A stretch of DNA of 64,000 nucleotides from Flavobacteriales bacterium. Its GTDB lineage: Bacteria > Bacteroidota > Bacteroidia > Flavobacteriales_F > PHOS-HE28. Positions 1-9,618 of this stretch are shown piece after piece. Every line of letters starts with the position of its first letter. Positions within the stretch are counted from its first letter, which is position 1. The notes beneath the pieces are model-generated. The model did no database searches. It saw nothing but the letters and a program-made list of their open reading frames with translations, and had not been told where the DNA came from. Location: assembly GCA_023382455.1 (NCBI GenBank), contig JAHDVX010000008.1, positions 1 to 64,000 of the forward strand, given 5' to 3'. The position numbers and the translations under genes were made by a program.

Positions 1-469
1 CCACCTTGTCGTTGGCCAGCCAATGCTGCGGATAGGTATGGTTACCCCCGAATGCAGCATTCGCCTGAAGGCTGCAGTAGTAGGTCTGGCCTACCACCAT
101 GGGTTCCAGCAAAGGTGCCATGATCCATTCACGATACTCCGTTTGGCCATTCTGCCAGTAGGTGTACACACCCGCGCAAGAGGCCCCCTCGAAAGGCTCC
201 TGGTAGGTGAAGAAATTCATAGGCAGACTTTGGAAGTGCCCATAGGGCAAACAGCTTTGCAGATAGTCGGGGGTTCCATTGGTGCGGAACCAAGAGATAG
301 GGCCATTCACCCCGAATTCGTCCGCTTGGCAAGTGTCGTACTCCTCAAACCCCGGGTTGGGCACCAAATTCTGCGCGTCGCAGCGGAGGTTGGCAACAAA
401 CCCCAGGCAGCCGAGCAGCAGGCCAAGGCCCGCGCCCAGCCACCGGAGGTTCATTGTGCGGGAGGTCAT
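1..469 (-). CDS. secreted protein, N-terminal part (cut by window edge)
   Basis: The frame stays open from an ATG at 467-469 (alternative ATG at 452-454, giving MNLRWLGAG) to the window edge, about 156 residues. It begins with a hydrophobic signal peptide (LGLLLGCLGFVA) and continues with NLVPNPGFEEYDTC. That opening is typical of Bacteroidota secreted proteins with an N-terminal carbohydrate-binding-like jelly-roll, often followed by OmpA or T9SS sorting domains; those parts would lie outside the window. The mature part is cysteine- and aromatic-rich (SWFRTNG, YTYWQNG). Function cannot be named. The reading frame is seen directly; the family resemblance is from memory of similar N-termini. 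Confidence 0.75.
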   Translation of the reverse strand, partial: MTSRTMNLRWLGAGLGLLLGCLGFVANLRCDAQNLVPNPGFEEYDTCQADEFGVNGPISWFRTNGTPDYLQSCLPYGHFQSLPMNFFTYQEPFEGASCAGVYTYWQNGQTEYREWIMAPLLEPMVVGQTYYCSLQANAAFGGNHTYPQHWLANDKV

Positions 470-491
470 CGTTCGTTCGTATTGGCCGGAG

Positions 492-514
492 CACCCTTCA
501 GCAAGCTCAGGGTG
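492..514. repeat. REP-like palindrome, copy 1
   Basis: Six-base arms CACCCT and AGGGTG enclose TCAGCAAGCTC. Arms and core layout resemble the copies at 5188-5207 and 58222-58242, with different but self-complementary arms. It lies just upstream of the secreted protein gene at the left edge. Confidence 0.5.
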
Positions 515-695
515 GCATCGTTCCGGTCCATGAAAATACGATGCACCGTGCGATCAGCACGCATGCATGTCTTCCCTTGCGGCGGCCGGGAGGGGCCGTT
601 CGCCATGCGGCGAACACCGTGCGCCAAGGCACACGGCACCTATACCTCAAAGGGTGGTGCGGTTTCCATGGTCTGGAGTGTTGGAAGGTGGCACA

Positions 696-733
696 ATAAA
701 AAAGCCGGTGGGGCACATTTGCACCCTACCGGC
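696..733 (-). terminator. rho-independent terminator
   Basis: A ten-pair stem (704-713 with 724-733, one G-U pair) encloses a ten-base loop. On the minus strand it is followed at once by six T residues. It could end either metG read-through or the short transcription unit starting near 855. Confidence 0.75.
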
Positions 734-856
734 AGAACTACCTTTCTTGGCTGTACCCTTATCTGCGCCCTGCGCCCTGCGCCCTGCGCCCTGCGCCCTG
801 CGCCCTGCGCCCTGCGTTCAGCTTCATTCCAAGGGCGCTACGCGGTTCCATCGTGC
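697..856 (-). other. candidate short transcription unit (small RNA or 30-codon ORF)
   Basis: On the minus strand a perfect TATATTCG -7 element (857-864) sits about 155 bases upstream of a strong terminator. Five bases after the element is an ATG (849-851) opening a 30-codon frame that ends at 759. Its product would be arginine-, glycine- and alanine-rich because it reads through the 7-base repeat. Whether it makes a peptide or a non-coding RNA cannot be decided; I did not recognise 6S, SRP or tmRNA signatures. Confidence 0.35.
764..816. repeat. 7-base tandem repeat (TGCGCCC, about 7.6 copies)
   Basis: Seven exact TGCGCCC units in a row followed by a partial TGCG. It lies between the promoter element at 857-864 and the terminator at 696-733, so it would be part of any transcript made there. 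Confidence 0.95.
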
Positions 857-864
857 CGAATATA
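857..864 (-). promoter_or_regulatory. -7 element TATATTCG of the short unit
   Basis: Exact TAnnTTCG match on the minus strand, five bases before the ATG at 849-851. Confidence 0.45.
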
Positions 865-1050
865 GGAAAGAGAATGAATGCTCATGCAGGGATTGAAAGT
901 TCCGTGAGGGAGGCAATGCGTCATCAAGTGGGCTGGTCACACACTGGCGAGCCGTCACTTTTAAGCGCATGTGTTGAAATGCTTCAAGTCGCAAGTGGCC
1001 CGCCTGCCAAGCGCTTGGGCCTTCCCACGCGGAACACTTCGACAATCTGG

Positions 1051-1093
1051 ACGGGTTGACGGGTTCACGGGTTGCGAGTTGACGGGTTGTGAG
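1051..1093. repeat. degenerate 8-base repeat (ACGGGTTG)
   Basis: Three adjacent ACGGGTT(G/C) units, then an interrupted copy, CGAGTTG, and a further ACGGGTTG. It lies about 90 bases downstream of the metG stop codon. Confidence 0.7.
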
Positions 1094-1178
1094 CCACAAG
1101 CCGCATGCTGAGAACCACCAATTGCTTCTGTCTACCCGTCACGCCGAAGCCTTGGCGAAGGCGGACCTCCCCCGCACT

Positions 1179-3275
1179 TCACCGCACCTCGCTTCCTGGC
1201 GGCACGGCTTCGGTGGGCTGCACGAAACGCAAGTGTCCATCGGCATCCTCGGTCATCAGCACCATGCCCTGGCTTTCCACGCCGCGCATCTTGCGGGGTT
1301 CCAGGTTGCAGAGCACCACCACCTGCTGACCGGGCAGCTGCTCCGGCGCGAAGTGCTGCGCGATGCCGCTGATGATGGTGCGCGGGGCGGCCTCGCCCAC
1401 GTCGATGGCGAGCTTCAGCAGCTTGTCGGCCTTGGGCACCCGCTCCGCCGCGCGGATGACGCCCGTGCGGATGTCCATCTTGGCGAAGTCGTCGAAGGCG
1501 ATCAACGGCTTGGCTTCCTTGGCCTTGGGCTCTGCCGGTTCCGCCGGCGGCGCAACAGGTGCGTTGGCCTTCAGGCGATCGGTCTCCGCGGCGATCTCCG
1601 CATCCGTGATGGGCTTGAAGAGGTGCTCCGGCTTGCCCACGGCCGCGCCGGGCTGGATCACGCCTTCGCGGAAGGCCTCGTCCCAGCCCAGCTTGCCGAT
1701 GCCGAGCATGCGGCGCAGCTTTTCCGCGGTGAAGGGCATGAAGGGCTCCAGCAGCACGCTGAGCGCGGCGGTGATGCGCAGGCCGTTGAAGAGCACGGTG
1801 CGCACGCGGTCCGGGTCGCTCTTCTCCAGCTTCCACGGCTCGGTGTCGGTGAGGTACTTGTTGCCGAGGCGCGCGGCGTTCATGGCGCTGGCCAGCGCAT
1901 CGCGGAAGCGGAACTTGTCGATCTCCGCGGCCACCTTGGCGGGGATGCCCGCCAGCTCGGCCCAGAGCACGGTGTCCTGCTCGCCCTGTGCGGCGTTGGA
2001 GGCGGCCGGCCCGGGCACCTTGCCGCCGTAGTACTTGTTGGTGAGCACCAGCACGCGCTGCACGAAATTGCCGACGATGGCCACCAGCTCGTTGTTGTTC
2101 TTGTCTTGGAAGTCCTTCCACGTGAACTCGCTGTCGCGGAACTCCGGCAGGATGGTGGCCAGGGCGTAGCGCAGCTCATCCTGGCGGCCGGGCCAGCGCT
2201 CCAGGTATTCGTGCGCCCACACGGCCCAGTTGCGGCTGGTGCTCAGCTTCTGCCCTTCCAGGTTGAGGAATTCGTTGGCGGGCACGTTCTGCGGCAGGAT
2301 GAATTCGCCGTGCTGCTTCAGCAGGATGGGGAAGATGATGGCGTGGAAGACGATGTTGTCCTTGCCGATGAAGTGCAGCAGGCGCGTGTCGTCAGCCTTC
2401 CACCATTTCTCCCAATCGGTGCCGTGGTCGGCGGCCCATTGCTTGGTGGCGCTGATGTAGCCGATGGGGGCATCCAGCCAGACGTAAAGCACCTTGCCGT
2501 CGGCGCCGGGCAGCGGCACGGGCACGCCCCAGTCCAGGTCGCGCGTCATGGCGCGGGGGCGCAGGCCTTCCTTCAGCCAGCTGTTGCACTGGCCCAGCAC
2601 CTGCGGCTTCCATTCGGCGGGGTCGTGCTGCGGGGCGCCGTCCAGCAGGCCGGTGTTGATCCACTGCGTCATCCACTCCTGGCTGCGCTCCATGGGCAGG
2701 TACCAGTGTTTGGTGGGGCGCAGCTCCGGCGTGGTGCCGGTGAGGGTGCTCTTGGGGTCGATGAGCTCCTTGGGGCTGAGGGCGCTGCCGCATTTCTCGC
2801 ACTGGTCGCCGTAGGCGCCGGGATTGCCGCACTTGGGGCAGGTGCCGGTGATGTAGCGGTCGGCGAGGAATTGCTTGGCCTGGGTGTCGTAGTACTGCTC
2901 CTCGGTCTGCTCGGTGAAGGCGCCGTTGGCGTGCAGCTGCAGGAAGAAGTCCTGCGAGGTCTTTCGGTGCAGTTCACTGCTGGTGCGGTGGTAGATGTCG
3001 AAGGCGATGCCGAGGTCGGCGAAGGCCTTGTCGATGATGGCGTGGTACTTGTCCACGATGGCCTGCGGGGTGGTGCCTTCCTTCAGGGCGCGCAGGGTGA
3101 TGGCGGCGCCGTGCTCATCGCTGCCACAGATGAAGAGCACCTCCTTGCCGCGTGCCCGCAGGTTGCGCACGTAGATGTCGGCCGGCAGGTAGGCCCCCGC
3201 GATGTGGCCGATATGGAGCGGGCCGTTGGCGTAGGGCAGCGCGGCGGTAACGGTGGTGCGGACGGGGGCTTTCAT
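1179..3275 (-). CDS. metG: methionyl-tRNA synthetase
   Basis: Charges tRNA-Met with methionine in the cytoplasm. The 698-residue product has the HIGH motif at about residue 21 (GPLHIGH), a zinc-knuckle insert near 145-162 (CPKCG...CEKCG), the KMSKS-equivalent KLSTS near 342, and a C-terminal EMAP-II/Trbp111-like tRNA-binding domain from about residue 590 ([11 protein letters not shown], then SGIAQHF). Length fits the Bacteroidota enzyme with the fused tRNA-binding domain. The open frame extends about 100 codons further upstream, but that part has no homology character; the chosen ATG at 3273-3275 begins the conserved [18 protein letters not shown] and lies nine bases after a -7 element. It is divergent from lepA. 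Confidence 0.97.
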   Translation of the reverse strand: MKAPVRTTVTAALPYANGPLHIGHIAGAYLPADIYVRNLRARGKEVLFICGSDEHGAAITLRALKEGTTPQAIVDKYHAIIDKAFADLGIAFDIYHRTSSELHRKTSQDFFLQLHANGAFTEQTEEQYYDTQAKQFLADRYITGTCPKCGNPGAYGDQCEKCGSALSPKELIDPKSTLTGTTPELRPTKHWYLPMERSQEWMTQWINTGLLDGAPQHDPAEWKPQVLGQCNSWLKEGLRPRAMTRDLDWGVPVPLPGADGKVLYVWLDAPIGYISATKQWAADHGTDWEKWWKADDTRLLHFIGKDNIVFHAIIFPILLKQHGEFILPQNVPANEFLNLEGQKLSTSRNWAVWAHEYLERWPGRQDELRYALATILPEFRDSEFTWKDFQDKNNNELVAIVGNFVQRVLVLTNKYYGGKVPGPAASNAAQGEQDTVLWAELAGIPAKVAAEIDKFRFRDALASAMNAARLGNKYLTDTEPWKLEKSDPDRVRTVLFNGLRITAALSVLLEPFMPFTAEKLRRMLGIGKLGWDEAFREGVIQPGAAVGKPEHLFKPITDAEIAAETDRLKANAPVAPPAEPAEPKAKEAKPLIAFDDFAKMDIRTGVIRAAERVPKADKLLKLAIDVGEAAPRTIISGIAQHFAPEQLPGQQVVVLCNLEPRKMRGVESQGMVLMTEDADGHLRFVQPTEAVPPGSEVR

Positions 3276-3284
3276 GCGGTGGCG

Positions 3285-3292
3285 CGAAATTA
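3285..3292 (-). promoter_or_regulatory. metG -7 element TAATTTCG
   Basis: TAnnTTCG match ending nine bases before the metG ATG; the predicted leader is only a few bases long. Confidence 0.55.
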
Positions 3293-3360
3293 GGCGGGGC
3301 CGTGGAAGCACTGCCGGAAATTGCCCGGGGGCCCCGTGTCCGGCACTTCGGCCCCGGCAG

Positions 3361-3368
3361 TACCTTCG
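3361..3368 (+). promoter_or_regulatory. lepA -7 element TACCTTCG
   Basis: TAnnTTCG match 31 bases upstream of the lepA ATG, on the strand opposite the metG promoter. Confidence 0.5.
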
Positions 3369-3399
3369 CGGACCTTTTTCCGCCCCGGCAAGACATTCC

Positions 3400-5187
<1,788 letters not shown>

Positions 5188-5207
5188 GTCCTCGGCTTCG
5201 CTCGGAC
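5188..5207. repeat. REP-like palindrome, copy 2
   Basis: Four-base arms GTCC/GGAC around TCGGCTTCGCTC. It starts immediately after the lepA stop codon and heads a cluster of related short palindromes. Confidence 0.55.
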
Positions 5208-5535
5208 TGACGATCCAGCTTCGATCAGCCTGACGATCCAGCTTCGGATCCTCGGACGCGATGCGTCCTGCGGCTCGTCGCTTCGCCTTTGCTCGGACGG
5301 ACAGTCCAGATTATGCTCGGACTGACGATCCAGTAATCCCTGCTCGGATGCTCAGGCACCGCGTCCTGCAGCTCGCCTCTACTCAGCCTATCTGCTTCGG
5401 ATCTTCGCCTACCCATGGCAAGGCAAGCCTATTGGAGAGCCGGAATCGCAGATTCAATCAACGGCCTCATTTCAGCCAAGCCAAGTAGGCTGGTACAACG
5501 GGACCCAAGGCGAACATACCGCCATACGTGTTGTT

Positions 5536-5561
5536 TGTAACCTCTGAAGGCGTGCTTCATC
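5536..5561 (+). promoter_or_regulatory. candidate ECF-sigma promoter of DUF4142 gene
   Basis: TGTAAC at 5536-5541 followed after 16 bases by CATC. The same TGTAAC plus 16-base spacing (to CGTC) occurs upstream of the ECF sigma gene on the minus strand (9038-9063). The element is about 30 bases upstream of the ATG at 5590. No TAnnTTTG element was seen here. Confidence 0.35.
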
Positions 5562-5589
5562 CAATGCACGTCACAAATCCGACAACATC

Positions 5590-6141
5590 ATGAACACCAT
5601 GCAAACCCAAATGAAGCGCGGCGCTGCCGTGCTTGCCGTGGTTTCCTTCCTTTCGATGGGAGCCTTCGCCCAATCCACCCTCAAGCTCAACGACCCGGAG
5701 ATCGCCCACGTGGGCGTCACCGCCAACCAGATCGACGTGAACTACGGAAAGCTCTGCCTGGAAAAATCCAAGAACAAGGACATACGCCACTTCGCGGAGA
5801 CCATGATCAAGGACCACGAGGGCGTGATCAAGCAAGCCAGCGACCTGGCCGCCAAACTTGGCGTAACACCCAAGGACAATGCCATGAGCAAGTCGCTGAT
5901 GGAGGGTTCGGCCAAGACTACCCAGAACCTTAAGTCGCTCTCCGGTGCCGCCTTCGATAAGGCCTACATCGACAACGAAGTGGCCTATCACGAGGCCGTG
6001 ATCAACGCCGTGAAGACGGTGCTGATCCCCCAAACGCAGAATGCCGAGCTGAAGAAATTGTTCGTCACCATCGCCCCTGTGCTGGAAGCCCACCTCGCAC
6101 ACGCCAAAATGGTGCAGCAGCAATTCGCCTCGAAGAAATGA
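5590..6141 (+). CDS. DUF4142 exported protein
   Basis: 183-residue protein with an N-terminal signal peptide (AAVLAVVSFLSMGAFAQ) and a helical DUF4142 (ferritin-like) domain. Diagnostic stretches are LCLEKSKNKDIRHFAETMIKDH near residues 57-78 and a C-terminal LEAHLAHAKMVQQQF. Such proteins are periplasmic; their biochemical role is not established, though they are often stress-linked. ATG 5590 gives MNTMQTQMKRG; an internal ATG at 5611 is equally possible. The stop codon overlaps the start of the cupredoxin gene (ATGA), so the two are translationally coupled. The upstream TGTAAC element suggests ECF-sigma control (inference). Confidence 0.88.
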   Translation: MNTMQTQMKRGAAVLAVVSFLSMGAFAQSTLKLNDPEIAHVGVTANQIDVNYGKLCLEKSKNKDIRHFAETMIKDHEGVIKQASDLAAKLGVTPKDNAMSKSLMEGSAKTTQNLKSLSGAAFDKAYIDNEVAYHEAVINAVKTVLIPQTQNAELKKLFVTIAPVLEAHLAHAKMVQQQFASKK

Positions 6142-6509
6142 TGCGCTGGTCAGATAATGGCATCGCGCTGGTCCTCGCGGCCGGCGTGCTGATCCTCGCG
6201 GCATGCGGCGCGCCCGAGGAGGCGAAGGCACCCGCGCCGGTACCGGCCACTGCCCGTGTGCCGACCACTGCGGCCGTGACCATCGCACAGATGAAGTTCG
6301 ATCCCGAAACGTTGACGGTGAACCGCGGCGACACCGTGGTGTTCACCAACAGCGATGTGGTGGACCATGATGTGACGGCACTCCCCGACAGTGCCTGGAC
6401 CTCCGGTCCGTTGCATCCCGGGGACAGCTGGAAATTGGTGGCCGACTCCACCGCCTATTACTTCTGTAGCATCCATGTGGTGATGCGCGGAAGGGTGGAG
6501 GTGCATTGA
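6138..6509 (+). CDS. cupredoxin-domain lipoprotein
   Basis: 123-residue protein with a lipobox (LILAACG, Cys near residue 21), a proline/alanine-rich linker, then a plastocyanin-like domain. All four type-1 copper ligands are visible: His in DVVDHDV, Cys and His in YYFCSIH, and Met in VVM just after. The role is probably membrane-anchored electron transfer or copper binding at the periplasmic face. It overlaps the DUF4142 gene by four bases, and a strong bidirectional hairpin follows, so the pair forms a closed operon. The partner oxidase or reductase is not in the window; the c-type cytochrome next door is convergent, not co-transcribed. Confidence 0.88.
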   Translation: MMRWSDNGIALVLAAGVLILAACGAPEEAKAPAPVPATARVPTTAAVTIAQMKFDPETLTVNRGDTVVFTNSDVVDHDVTALPDSAWTSGPLHPGDSWKLVADSTAYYFCSIHVVMRGRVEVH

Positions 6510-6572
6510 TTGGGAGAGAGCCCCTGGGAGCGACCTACGCAGCTTGATCGCCCCGTGCAACCCGGTTCAAGT

Positions 6573-6606
6573 GCCGCAGCCGGGGGAGCCTTCCCCTGGC
6601 TGCGGC
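6573..6606. terminator. bidirectional terminator hairpin
   Basis: Arms GCCGCAGCC/GGCTGCGGC extended by GGGGGA/TTCCCC with one bulge. It sits between the convergent cupredoxin and cytochrome genes. T-runs are weak on both strands. Confidence 0.6.
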
Positions 6607-6619
6607 ATCTTACCGCCGT

Positions 6620-7066
6620 TCAGTGCTTTTCGTTGGCCGGAGCCTTGTTGGCCGGCTCGGCCTGGCCGTGGTGGCAGGTGTAGCACGAGACCTTGAAGGT
6701 CTTGTTCACATAGTTCGGCGTGAAGGCCCCCTTGATGCCGAACTCCTTCTTGTTGATCCGGCTCACCATGCGCATCATCTCGCGGGTCACCTCCTTGTGC
6801 GGATGGTCGTCCGAAGCAAAATCGAGCTTGCCCGGCTTGGTGGCCGACTTGGCGTGGCAATCGCCGCAGGAGAAGTTCAGGTCATCCTCGAAGCCGTGCA
6901 TGATGGCCATCAGGTCATCATGGGAGATGTCCTTGGGCAGTACCTTCAAATTGTTCTTGTTCGGCGGATCCTTGGGTGCCGGTGCGGCAAAGGCACTGAA
7001 CACGAGGAAACCGCCAATGAGGATAAGGGTACCGAAGGTCTTTCTGTCTGTACGTTTCATGGTCAT
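6620..7066 (-). CDS. di-heme c-type cytochrome
   Basis: About 148 residues: a signal anchor (TLILIGGFLVFSAFAAPAP) followed by two CXXCH heme-binding sites, CGDCH (about residue 68) and CYTCH near the C terminus (about residue 132). The layout, with ISHDDLMAIMHGFEDDLNFSCGDC and conserved REMMRMVSRIN between the hemes, resembles small periplasmic cytochromes related to the photosynthetic reaction-centre cytochrome family found across Bacteroidota. It should carry electrons in the periplasm; the partner is unknown. The start could be ATG 7064-7066 (MTMKRT) or 7058-7060; the open frame further upstream lacks protein character. It is convergent with the cupredoxin gene. Confidence 0.85.
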   Translation of the reverse strand: MTMKRTDRKTFGTLILIGGFLVFSAFAAPAPKDPPNKNNLKVLPKDISHDDLMAIMHGFEDDLNFSCGDCHAKSATKPGKLDFASDDHPHKEVTREMMRMVSRINKKEFGIKGAFTPNYVNKTFKVSCYTCHHGQAEPANKAPANEKH

Positions 7067-7198
7067 TCCGGTTCTGAAGGCTGGTCGATGATCGATTCCG
7101 AAGCCTCCGGCGTCCGCACCGCGCGCTGGCGGCGATGGACCGGACGAGGCTTCCGGTGCGCCACAAGGTAGCAAGCGCCGGAATTAATCCGCGATCGA

Positions 7199-8536
7199 TC
7201 AGTGGCCGGTGCTGGCGCTGATGCTGAAATGACGGCCGATCCGGAACTTGAACCGGTCGCGGCCCGCGCCGTTCTGCACCTTGATGCCGGCCCGGCCGTT
7301 GCTCACGGTCTGCAAGGCCTTGTCGGCCATGGCCCAGGCATCGCCGCCATCCAATGTCGCCTGGCGGGCCGGCTCATCGAGCACCTTGTTGCGGACCACA
7401 TTGGCCATGAACTCGCCCAACGTTTGGCTGTTGCCCGCCTGCGGCACTGCGGTTGGCCGTGTGGTGCCTGCCACGGAGGCGGCCTCGTTCGGCGCGGGGG
7501 GCGGTTCCGAGGGCTGGCCCTCATGGTGAACGGCCAAGGCGGGTTCCGTATCCACTGCGGGAGCGGGATGGTTGGGTGTGGGCCGTTCGGGTGAAACGGG
7601 CTTCGCGGTGGATGTGTTTGCCTTGTCTTCCACGCCGTGTGTTGGTTTGGCCGCTTCCTTCGTGCCTGCCATCGGCTTTGCAGCCTGTGGTGCCGTCGTG
7701 CGGGCCATTGCTTCGGGAACCTCAACGATCGTTTCCTTCGGCTGGGAGGTAGCGGGAGCAACGATCACTTCCGCGGGTTTCGGCGCGCCGGGCACCGGCT
7801 TCGCCTGGGCCATGGGAAGGGCCTCGTCCGGGCGGTGGCGCAGGTACCACGCCCCAACCCCCAGCAACAGCAGCACGCTGGCGGCAGCGGCATAGCGTGT
7901 CCACAACGGCACCACGCGGCCGGTCTTTCGTTTCAGGCTTTCCTTGGCCGGGAAGTGCATGGGCATGGCCTGCACTTTGGCGGCCCGCACCAAGGCCCGT
8001 TCGCGGGCAGCGTGCGGATCGGCGGCCAGGAGCTTTTCCAACGCCAGCACTTGGCCGGGGTCCAGGTCGCCCTCCATTTCCGCAATGAGGAAATCGGTGA
8101 GGCGCTGGGAGTCGGGCATTCCCGTGGGTGGCAGCTGCCGCTTCAGGCTCTCCCTTCCGGGGTATTGCACGGCATCCACAGGCACTTTGGCCTTGGCCAT
8201 CAAGGCGGCCATACGCCCGGCTTCGGGATGCTCGTACAGGTAGCGGTCCAAGGCCAGCAACTGGGGCCGGGCCAGGTCGTTCTCCAGGCGCGCCGCGAGC
8301 CATTCGTCCAGGTTGGCGCCGTTCGGTTCACCCACCGGGGGAACCTGCTTGTACAGGTCCTGTTTTCCATCAAACACTTCCCCGCCAGATTGGATGGAAG
8401 GAAGCGGCCCATCGCCGGGGTCCAGCTCCGGATGCATGCGCAGGAACTCTTCCAAGGCCGCGACCTGTGCGGGGTCCAACCGGCCCTCCAGGCGGTCCAG
8501 GAGCCAAGCCTCGTAGTTGTGCAGGTCGGGTTTCAT
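7199..8536 (-). CDS. putative anti-sigma factor with three N-terminal repeats
   Basis: 445 residues, no database-level identification. The cytoplasmic half holds three tandem repeats of about 70 residues, each starting with a helix of the type LLDRLEGRLDPAQVAALEEFL (near residues 11, 77 and 146) and ending with a (D/E)SLK(R)-like basic stretch. One membrane helix follows (YAAAASVLLLLGVGAWYL, about 214-231), then a long proline/alanine/threonine-rich periplasmic segment with an RFKFRIGRHFSIS tail. Its start codon overlaps the stop of the ECF sigma gene (ATGA), and single-span proteins in this position are usually cognate anti-sigma factors. The assignment is therefore by context and topology; no zinc-binding HXXXCXXC motif is present. 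Confidence 0.65.
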   Translation of the reverse strand: MKPDLHNYEAWLLDRLEGRLDPAQVAALEEFLRMHPELDPGDGPLPSIQSGGEVFDGKQDLYKQVPPVGEPNGANLDEWLAARLENDLARPQLLALDRYLYEHPEAGRMAALMAKAKVPVDAVQYPGRESLKRQLPPTGMPDSQRLTDFLIAEMEGDLDPGQVLALEKLLAADPHAARERALVRAAKVQAMPMHFPAKESLKRKTGRVVPLWTRYAAAASVLLLLGVGAWYLRHRPDEALPMAQAKPVPGAPKPAEVIVAPATSQPKETIVEVPEAMARTTAPQAAKPMAGTKEAAKPTHGVEDKANTSTAKPVSPERPTPNHPAPAVDTEPALAVHHEGQPSEPPPAPNEAASVAGTTRPTAVPQAGNSQTLGEFMANVVRNKVLDEPARQATLDGGDAWAMADKALQTVSNGRAGIKVQNGAGRDRFKFRIGRHFSISASTGH

Positions 8537-9018
8537 AGCACGTTCTCCAAGCTGCCGATGAAATTCTTCAGGGCCGTGCGTCCGCGGTAGATGTACACCT
8601 TCACTTGGGGAAGGTTCAGCCCGGTGGTCTCGGCGATCTCCTCATAGCTGTATCCCTCCAGGTCGCGGAGCAGCACCACGCTGCGCTGGATGGGCGGCAG
8701 TTCCGCCAGCGCCGCATCGATCACTTCCTTGAGGTCCGGATGCGGCAGGCTGCTTCCGGCAAGGCGCTCATGGCGCGTTTCGATCGGGGTGCTTTTGGCC
8801 GCCACCCTTACCGTATCCACCATCAGGTGGTGCGCGGTGGTGAAGAGATAGCTGCGGGCCTTGGCACCGTCCACCTCCTCCACGCGCTGCCAAAGCCGTG
8901 CGAAGCTTTCCTGCACCACGTCCTTGGCCTGCTCGGTGTCTCGCAGGTGCTTCACGGCAAACCGGAAGATGCCATCGGCATACCGGTCCACGGCCTGGTT
9001 GTATTCAGCGATCTCCAC
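8533..9018 (-). CDS. ECF (RpoE-type) RNA polymerase sigma factor
   Basis: 161-residue sigma-70 family protein with region 2 (FRFAVKHLRDTEQAKDVVQE, then YLFTTAHHLMVD) and region 4 (LPPIQRSVVLLRDLEGYSYEEI followed by helix-turn-helix LPQVKVYIYRGR). It directs RNA polymerase to a dedicated promoter set, probably in response to an envelope signal through the membrane protein encoded immediately downstream, with which it overlaps by four bases. A TGTAAC-16-CGTC element directly upstream suggests autoregulation. Regions 1 and 3 are absent, as is normal for this group. Confidence 0.93.
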   Translation of the reverse strand: MEIAEYNQAVDRYADGIFRFAVKHLRDTEQAKDVVQESFARLWQRVEEVDGAKARSYLFTTAHHLMVDTVRVAAKSTPIETRHERLAGSSLPHPDLKEVIDAALAELPPIQRSVVLLRDLEGYSYEEIAETTGLNLPQVKVYIYRGRTALKNFIGSLENVL

Positions 9019-9037
9019 GGGAGGTGCTTTCCGGTGT

Positions 9038-9063
9038 GACGGTCGGCGGGATTGAAAGTTACA
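9038..9063 (-). promoter_or_regulatory. ECF-type promoter of the sigma factor gene
   Basis: On the minus strand TGTAAC (9058-9063) and CGTC (9038-9041) are separated by 16 bases, about 20 bases before the ATG. This is the usual ECF -35/-10 layout and there is no TAnnTTTG element. Confidence 0.5.
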
Positions 9064-9179
9064 CCCCTGGAACCGGCCATCATGAAGCTCGCGCCGTTCA
9101 TCACGGATGATGTAACAAACCAGCCGGGAACGAGGTCATATGGCCAAACACCGGCCCACCGGCCACAATAACCAGCGCC

Positions 9180-9557
9180 ATGGAAACCTTCGCACTTCGG
9201 TCCACCCTCATGCTCGCCGCGTGCTTGTTGCTCTCCGCAGCCCAAGCCGCCGGCCCCGGCTCACCCCTGACCGCTTCCACCGTGAATTCCTCGCGGCTGC
9301 TTCGGCAGGTTGAACACCAGATCGATCGCCACGTGATCTATCCCCTGGACGATGACGGCCAGCTTTACGGCCAGGTGGATGTGGCCTTCGTGGTGAACAT
9401 GGAGGGGCGTATCGTGGTACTGAGCGCCGTGTCGGCGAACGCGGAGCTGCGCGAATATGTGCTGGAGAAGCTCGGCCGTGTGCACGTGGCCGAGAACCCT
9501 TCGGGGATCTGGCAGACCACGCATGTCCGTTTCATCTTCAAGCCCGAGGCCCATTGA
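9180..9557 (+). CDS. small exported protein with TonB-C-like fold
   Basis: 125 residues with a signal peptide (LMLAACLLLSAAQA) and a domain of two helices and three strands resembling the TonB C-terminal domain, as in GQVDVAFVVNMEGRIVV and the final THVRFIFKPEAH. No TonB membrane anchor or proline-rich linker is present, so it is not a full TonB energy transducer. Bacteroidota commonly encode such stand-alone domains next to ECF sigma operons. A TGTAAC element at 9111-9116 lies upstream, so it may belong to the neighbouring sigma regulon; this is inference. Confidence 0.65.
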   Translation: METFALRSTLMLAACLLLSAAQAAGPGSPLTASTVNSSRLLRQVEHQIDRHVIYPLDDDGQLYGQVDVAFVVNMEGRIVVLSAVSANAELREYVLEKLGRVHVAENPSGIWQTTHVRFIFKPEAH

Positions 9558-9618
9558 AATCCGCCTGCAGCTGTAACCAACCTTGAGGTTGCCCGTCACA
9601 CCGAAAAGCAACCGAGCA

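Larger units (their letters stand above)
470..1178. other. 700-base non-coding region with repeats
   Basis: No convincing protein gene longer than about 30 codons. It holds a REP-like palindrome (492-514), a minus-strand terminator (696-733), a 7-base tandem repeat (764-816), a minus-strand promoter element (857-864) and a degenerate 8-base repeat (1051-1093). The remainder (about 870-1050 and 1094-1178) shows nothing recognisable. Confidence 0.7.
5188..5589. repeat. cluster of short palindromes between lepA and DUF4142 gene
   Basis: No protein gene is supported. The 5188-5350 part contains repeated GACTGACGATCCAG units (near 5206 and 5317) and several small palindromes with GTCC/GGAC or ATCC/GGAT arms, including GGACGCGATGCGTCC. 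From about 5350 to 5520 nothing is recognisable. An ECF-type promoter candidate lies at 5536-5561. Confidence 0.6.

Noticed and set aside
1089-3293. 734-codon open frame on the plus strand opposite metG
   Set aside because: Low-complexity His/Gly/Val-rich translation produced by GC-rich third positions; metG on the other strand has full family motifs. Similar antisense frames opposite lepA (3115-5130), ileS (55768-59037), ispG (48067-49971), leuS and dnaG were rejected for the same reason.
5261-5488. 75-codon open frame downstream of lepA
   Set aside because: It lies within the palindrome cluster, has no family character and no promoter element.
6138-7066. Cupredoxin plus cytochrome as one electron-transfer operon
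   Set aside because: They are convergent and separated by a terminator hairpin, so co-transcription is not supported.
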